DNA from: Streptomyces spirodelae
Lineage (GTDB): Bacteria; Actinomycetota; Actinomycetes; Streptomycetales; Streptomycetaceae
DNA: 64,000 bases
Assembly (NCBI RefSeq): GCF_017676385.1
Contig: NZ_JAFFZN010000002.1
Location: 248,001 to 312,000 of the forward strand
Direction: 5' to 3'
Shown here: piece by piece, positions 60,840 through 64,000 of the stretch
Layout of the letters: every line of letters starts with the position of its first letter
How positions within the stretch are numbered: position 1 is the stretch's first letter
Made by a program: the position numbers and the translations under genes
Notes under the pieces: generated by a model
The model's database searches: none
What the model was told of the DNA's origin: nothing
What the model saw: the letters and a program-made list of their open reading frames with translations, nothing else

Positions 60840-62344
60840 GGTGAGGGGGAGGTTCGGCGGAACGTCGTCACAAAGCTGACGCACAGCACCGCGATGGCCA
60901 CCCGTCCCATGCCCTGCAGCAAAGACCCCCGCAGCAGGATGAAGCTGTAACCGGCGACGAGCGGCACGGCCACAGCGGCCACGCTGCCTGGCCCCCACCG
61001 GCCGGGACCGGCGCGGGACTCCTCCGCCGTACGCCGCGCGTACCGGCGGTCCGCGCGTGCGGCGCCGTATCCGACGGCGGCGAAGCCCAGCGCCATGCCC
61101 AGCGGGCCGAAGTCCAACCACAGTTCGGCCCACAGGGGCGAGGAGAGGTTGGGGTAGGGCATGCCCATCCACTCGCCCACCCGGGTGCCGGGGTCGTGGG
61201 GTTTGCCGGTCCAGACCGTGCGGGGCACGAAGAACAGTGCGGTGCCCGTCAGTTGGCGCCCATAGCTGTGTCCCTCGCCGGAGCCGACGAAGGTGACGGT
61301 GTTGGCGAGCATGCCGGTCTGGTCGTAGTCCTTCATCGTCAGCGGTTCCAGCAGGGAGCCCGTGGACTGCCGGGGCCGGTCGGCGCCCTCCTCGTAGCGG
61401 AACCGGTCGGCGAACGGGAAGACCACCAGGGCCACCGCGACGCCCGTCGCAAGCGCTGCCCGGTACATCACCGGGCTGCGGGGGAACGCGGTGAACAGCA
61501 GCGAGAACAGCACCGTGAGAAACCAGTAGCGGGGGTTGGAGACGGGGTTGTTGACGACGACGTTGAGCCCCAGCATCGCCAGCCACAGCACCGGAACCAG
61601 CGGCCGGCGCCGCGCCGCGCGGGAGACCACCAGCCAGCGGGTGAGGAACAGCAGCGCCAGCAGCGCGGGTACGGTGCCGAAGCCGCGCAGGAACGCCGAC
61701 CCGGCCTGCGAACCGGCCTCCGCTCCCGCCGCGCCCGCGAGCGTCTCGCTGATCTCCTGCCGGTTGCTGAAGAAGACGCCGGGGCCGCCGAGTTGGGCCA
61801 TCAGCACGCCACTGCCCACCGCTGCCAGGACGCACAGCACATACAGCCGCCGCGGGTGCACGGTCGCGGGCCGCCGGTTGCGCTCGTGCATCCGGCTGCG
61901 CAGCGGCGGCCGGTGCCGGGCCAGCAGTGCACCCACGTCGAACGCGACGATGCCCGCCAGGACCAGCGCCGAGGCCAGCACGGTGTCCGAGCGTGGGCCG
62001 ACCACCGGGGTGGGTGTGCTGTCCAGCACGGTCTGCGCCAGCGGCGCTATGCCCATGGCGATGTAGCAGAACAGCCAGAAGGCGCCCTGGATGAGGCGGC
62101 GCCGCGCGGTCAGCACCATGGCCGAGAGGCGGGTTCCGGAGTAGGCGCAGGTCGCCAACTGGAGCCAGTAGGCGGCGTCGTGGGGGCCCGGTCCCGGCTG
62201 GGTGGCCACCGTCACCGGGAGTACGGCGACCAGGGCCGCCACCAACGGGATGGCCAGCGCGCGGGAGAGTACGGCGCGCGGCGCGGTGGCGTGGAGGTGG
62301 TGCGGTGCCGGGGCGCGGGTGTCCGGATGAATGCTGGTGTTCAT
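60812..62344 (-). CDS. Wzy-like oligosaccharide repeat-unit polymerase
   Basis: 510 residues, about 11 hydrophobic spans with a long external loop (residues about 340-430: YEEGADRPRQSTGSLLE, GSGEGHSYGRQLTG, TWTGKPHDPGTRVGEW). This layout with the large loop near the C-terminus and the GxRVGEWMG segment fits the O-antigen/exopolysaccharide polymerase (OAP/EpsG-type) group. ATG 62344. Divergent from the next glycosyltransferase, only about 50 bp apart. Confidence 0.82.
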   Translation of the reverse strand: MNTSIHPDTRAPAPHHLHATAPRAVLSRALAIPLVAALVAVLPVTVATQPGPGPHDAAYWLQLATCAYSGTRLSAMVLTARRRLIQGAFWLFCYIAMGIAPLAQTVLDSTPTPVVGPRSDTVLASALVLAGIVAFDVGALLARHRPPLRSRMHERNRRPATVHPRRLYVLCVLAAVGSGVLMAQLGGPGVFFSNRQEISETLAGAAGAEAGSQAGSAFLRGFGTVPALLALLFLTRWLVVSRAARRRPLVPVLWLAMLGLNVVVNNPVSNPRYWFLTVLFSLLFTAFPRSPVMYRAALATGVAVALVVFPFADRFRYEEGADRPRQSTGSLLEPLTMKDYDQTGMLANTVTFVGSGEGHSYGRQLTGTALFFVPRTVWTGKPHDPGTRVGEWMGMPYPNLSSPLWAELWLDFGPLGMALGFAAVGYGAARADRRYARRTAEESRAGPGRWGPGSVAAVAVPLVAGYSFILLRGSLLQGMGRVAIAVLCVSFVTTFRRTSPSPQGLPRVER

Positions 62345-62395
62345 CGCCCCTCGTAAAACGGTGAAAGAGTGGGACAGGAGATGATAAAAGGGTTA

Positions 62396-63625
62396 ATGTC
62401 AGCCGGAGTATCCACCGAGGGGGCTCCATTGAAGGCGCTGCACATCGTCACGCTGCACACGCCCACCCACGACTTCGGCGGTCCCACCAGGGTCGCCCTC
62501 AATCTGTGCCGGGGCCTGCGGGCACAGGGCGACCAGGCGGTGCTGGTGGCGTTGGGTGACGGCTTCCAGGAGAAGCGACTGCCCCGCAGCGTCGACGGCG
62601 TCCCGGCCCGGCTCTTCCAGGCCCGCCACGTGCTGCCGCGTTTCGAGGTCAGCGGCATCACCTCACCGGCGCTGCTCGCGGCGGCGCCCCGCATGCTGCG
62701 CTCGGCGGACGTCGTCCATGTCCATCTCATGCGGGACCTGGTCACCCTCCCCGTCGCGATGCTGGCAGCGCGGATGGGCCGCCCCCTCGTACTCCAGACG
62801 CACGGCATGATCGACCCGACGCAGAACCGGGTGGCACAGGCCGTGGACGTGCTGGGCCTGCGCAGGGTGCTGAAGAAGGCCGACGCCGTGCTCCACCTCA
62901 CCCCGCGCGAGCGGGAGCTGACCGAGGCGGTGGTGGCCCCCGAACCGATGGGCCCGGCGTACCGGCTGGTGAACGGGGTAACGCCGCAGCCGATGCGCGC
63001 GCCCGGCGACGGCAGGCCCCCGACGGTGCTGTACTGCGCCCGTGTGCAGGAGGGCAAGCGCCCGCAGGACTTCGTCGGGGCGATACCCACGGTGCTGGAG
63101 AAGTACCCCGACGCGCGGTTCGTGCTCGCCGGCCCCGACACCGGCGCGCTGGCCGGCGACATGCTGGCGCTGGCCGGATCACTGGGGGTCGGACACGCGC
63201 TGGAGTACATCGGGGCGCTCGACCACGCCGGTGTGCTGGAGCGGCTGCGCTCCTGCGACGTATATGTGCTGCCGTCCATCAAGGACGCCTTCTCCGTCTC
63301 CGTGCTGGAGGCACTGTCGGTGGGACTGCCCGTCGTCGTCACCCGCACCAGCGGGCTGGCTCCCGATGTGGCAGCGGCCGGTGCCGGTCGGCTGGTGGAC
63401 AGCGCGCCGGACGACCCGGACAACGCGGTCCGGATCGGCCGCGCTGTGCTGGAACTGCTGGACCCGGCGGCCAACGCCGCCGCCTCGCGGGCCGCCTGGC
63501 GGCTGGCGCGGGACAGCTTCACGCTCGACGCGGTGATCGGCAGCCTGCGGGAGACCTATGCGACGGTGCTGCGGGACCGCTTCACCGCCGGGCCGGTCCG
63601 CCCGACGCCGACTCGCGTGCCTTGA
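62396..63625 (+). CDS. Family 4 glycosyltransferase
   Basis: 409 residues from ATG 62396. N-domain ALHIVTLHTPTHDFGGPTRVALN and THGMIDPTQN; donor domain VLYCARVQEGKRPQDFV, FVLAGPDTGAL, and LPSIKDAFSVSVLEALSVGLPVV with the GT4 EX7E-like pattern. Start uncertain: ATG 62381, ATG 62396 (AAAAGGG upstream), or TTG 62429 preceded by GAGGGGG and right at the fold boundary. Probably builds the repeat unit of the adjacent polymer. Confidence 0.88.
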   Translation: MSAGVSTEGAPLKALHIVTLHTPTHDFGGPTRVALNLCRGLRAQGDQAVLVALGDGFQEKRLPRSVDGVPARLFQARHVLPRFEVSGITSPALLAAAPRMLRSADVVHVHLMRDLVTLPVAMLAARMGRPLVLQTHGMIDPTQNRVAQAVDVLGLRRVLKKADAVLHLTPRERELTEAVVAPEPMGPAYRLVNGVTPQPMRAPGDGRPPTVLYCARVQEGKRPQDFVGAIPTVLEKYPDARFVLAGPDTGALAGDMLALAGSLGVGHALEYIGALDHAGVLERLRSCDVYVLPSIKDAFSVSVLEALSVGLPVVVTRTSGLAPDVAAAGAGRLVDSAPDDPDNAVRIGRAVLELLDPAANAAASRAAWRLARDSFTLDAVIGSLRETYATVLRDRFTAGPVRPTPTRVP

Positions 63626-64000
63626 GCCCGATCTGCCAGCGGTAGAAGCTCATCGCCAGCGCGTAGTCGAGCCCGGCGCGGCCGTCGAGGAAGCCCCTCT
63701 TCCAGCCGTAGGCGTAGGCGAAGGAGACCAGCGGTTTGAGCGGGGCGCGGTGGAAGAGACGGCCCTGCCGGGTCTTGGCCTGCCGGATCTGCTCCCGTAC
63801 GGCCGGATGCCGTTCCAGCCACGCCTCCCAGTCCGAGTAGCGGTTGTGCCGCTCGAACCAGGTGCGCACCGGGTCCAGGTCCTGGTGCTCGATGGGGGAG
63901 CGCAGTCTGACCACCGGGTCGGCCAGTGGCTGGTAGTGGCCCTCCTGCTCGCCCATGCCGGGCGCCGCCAGATCGTCGGGTTCGGGGAAGCGGCAGCGCG
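63582..64000 (-). CDS. Family 2 glycosyltransferase, C-terminal part
   Basis: Frame is open to the window edge, so the N-terminal catalytic part is missing. The visible 139 residues include LDPVRTWFERHNRYSDWEAW, RLFHRAPLKPLVSFAYAYGWKRGFLDGRAGLDYALAMSFYR: the C-terminal amphipathic region of WaaE/KdtX-type GT2 enzymes, which use nucleotide sugars in cell-surface glycan synthesis. Overlaps the convergent GT4 gene by 44 bp. Confidence 0.82.
   Translation of the reverse strand, partial: RCRFPEPDDLAAPGMGEQEGHYQPLADPVVRLRSPIEHQDLDPVRTWFERHNRYSDWEAWLERHPAVREQIRQAKTRQGRLFHRAPLKPLVSFAYAYGWKRGFLDGRAGLDYALAMSFYRWQIGLKARESASGGPARR

Overview
The window is very GC-rich, densely coded, uses many GTG starts and ATGA/GTGA gene overlaps, and carries Streptomyces-type families (DUF6243, DUF5336, Rv3520c-type F420 enzymes, actinobacterial RNase H/phosphatase fusion, class A RNase P RNA). 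It reads as chromosomal DNA of a Streptomyces or close relative. I found no tRNA, rRNA, CRISPR array, integrase or transposase.

Layout. 1-3.9 kb: truncated metallo-beta-lactamase-fold hydrolase, then aldehyde dehydrogenase, [3Fe-4S] ferredoxin and a luciferase-like enzyme. 3.9-10.9 kb: a complete pyroglutamate (5-oxoproline) locus: DUF969 and DUF979 membrane proteins, pyroglutamyl peptidase and DUF2891 on one strand, pxpABC on the other, and a GntR/FCD regulator between them. Near-identical 15-bp palindromes lie in front of both operons. 10.9-16.1 kb: a KstR-type TetR repressor with its box, then glycosyltransferase, methyltransferase and toroid-fold protein genes, and an Rv3520c-type F420 enzyme. 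16.2-23.1 kb: membrane protein, lipoprotein amidase, methyltransferase, two paralogous anchored proteins, an MFS exporter. 23.3-26.4 kb: MaoC hydratase, zinc alcohol dehydrogenase and SDR, headed by a perfect KstR box; this points to a second, steroid or lipid catabolic, unit of the same regulon.

26.7-41 kb holds mostly housekeeping or scattered genes (Nif3, zinc-ribbon coiled coil, RNase H/phosphatase, KDPG aldolase, YaaA, Tat-exported FAD oxidase, Uma2, DinB, a DHFR-type reductase, a radical SAM enzyme with a small partner, a secreted Met/Gln-rich protein, an Erm-like methyltransferase). In front of the erm-like gene is a leaderless 25-codon ORF with seven cysteines. 41.1-44.4 kb is an accessory island: candidate small RNA, 43-residue membrane peptide, XRE regulator, and six tiny coupled genes, four of them with CxxC-type motifs. 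rnpB follows.

45-54.7 kb: SDR, Bcr/CflA exporter, serine hydrolase, Rsm22-like methyltransferase, dimethylargininase, TetR with three tandem operators, GDPD, and a primase/polymerase-like gene preceded by a 27-codon upstream ORF. 54.8-64 kb is an exopolysaccharide or cell-wall glycopolymer locus: CDP-alcohol transferase, cytidylyltransferase, three glycosyltransferases, Wzz-like, Wzx-like and Wzy-like proteins. One of its glycosyltransferases has a TTA codon, so bldA control is possible.

A family of at least eight related intergenic repeats (about 80-195 bp) punctuates the window, mostly at gene ends. Two copies have been absorbed into the C-termini of proteins and two others carry the ribosome-binding site of the next gene.
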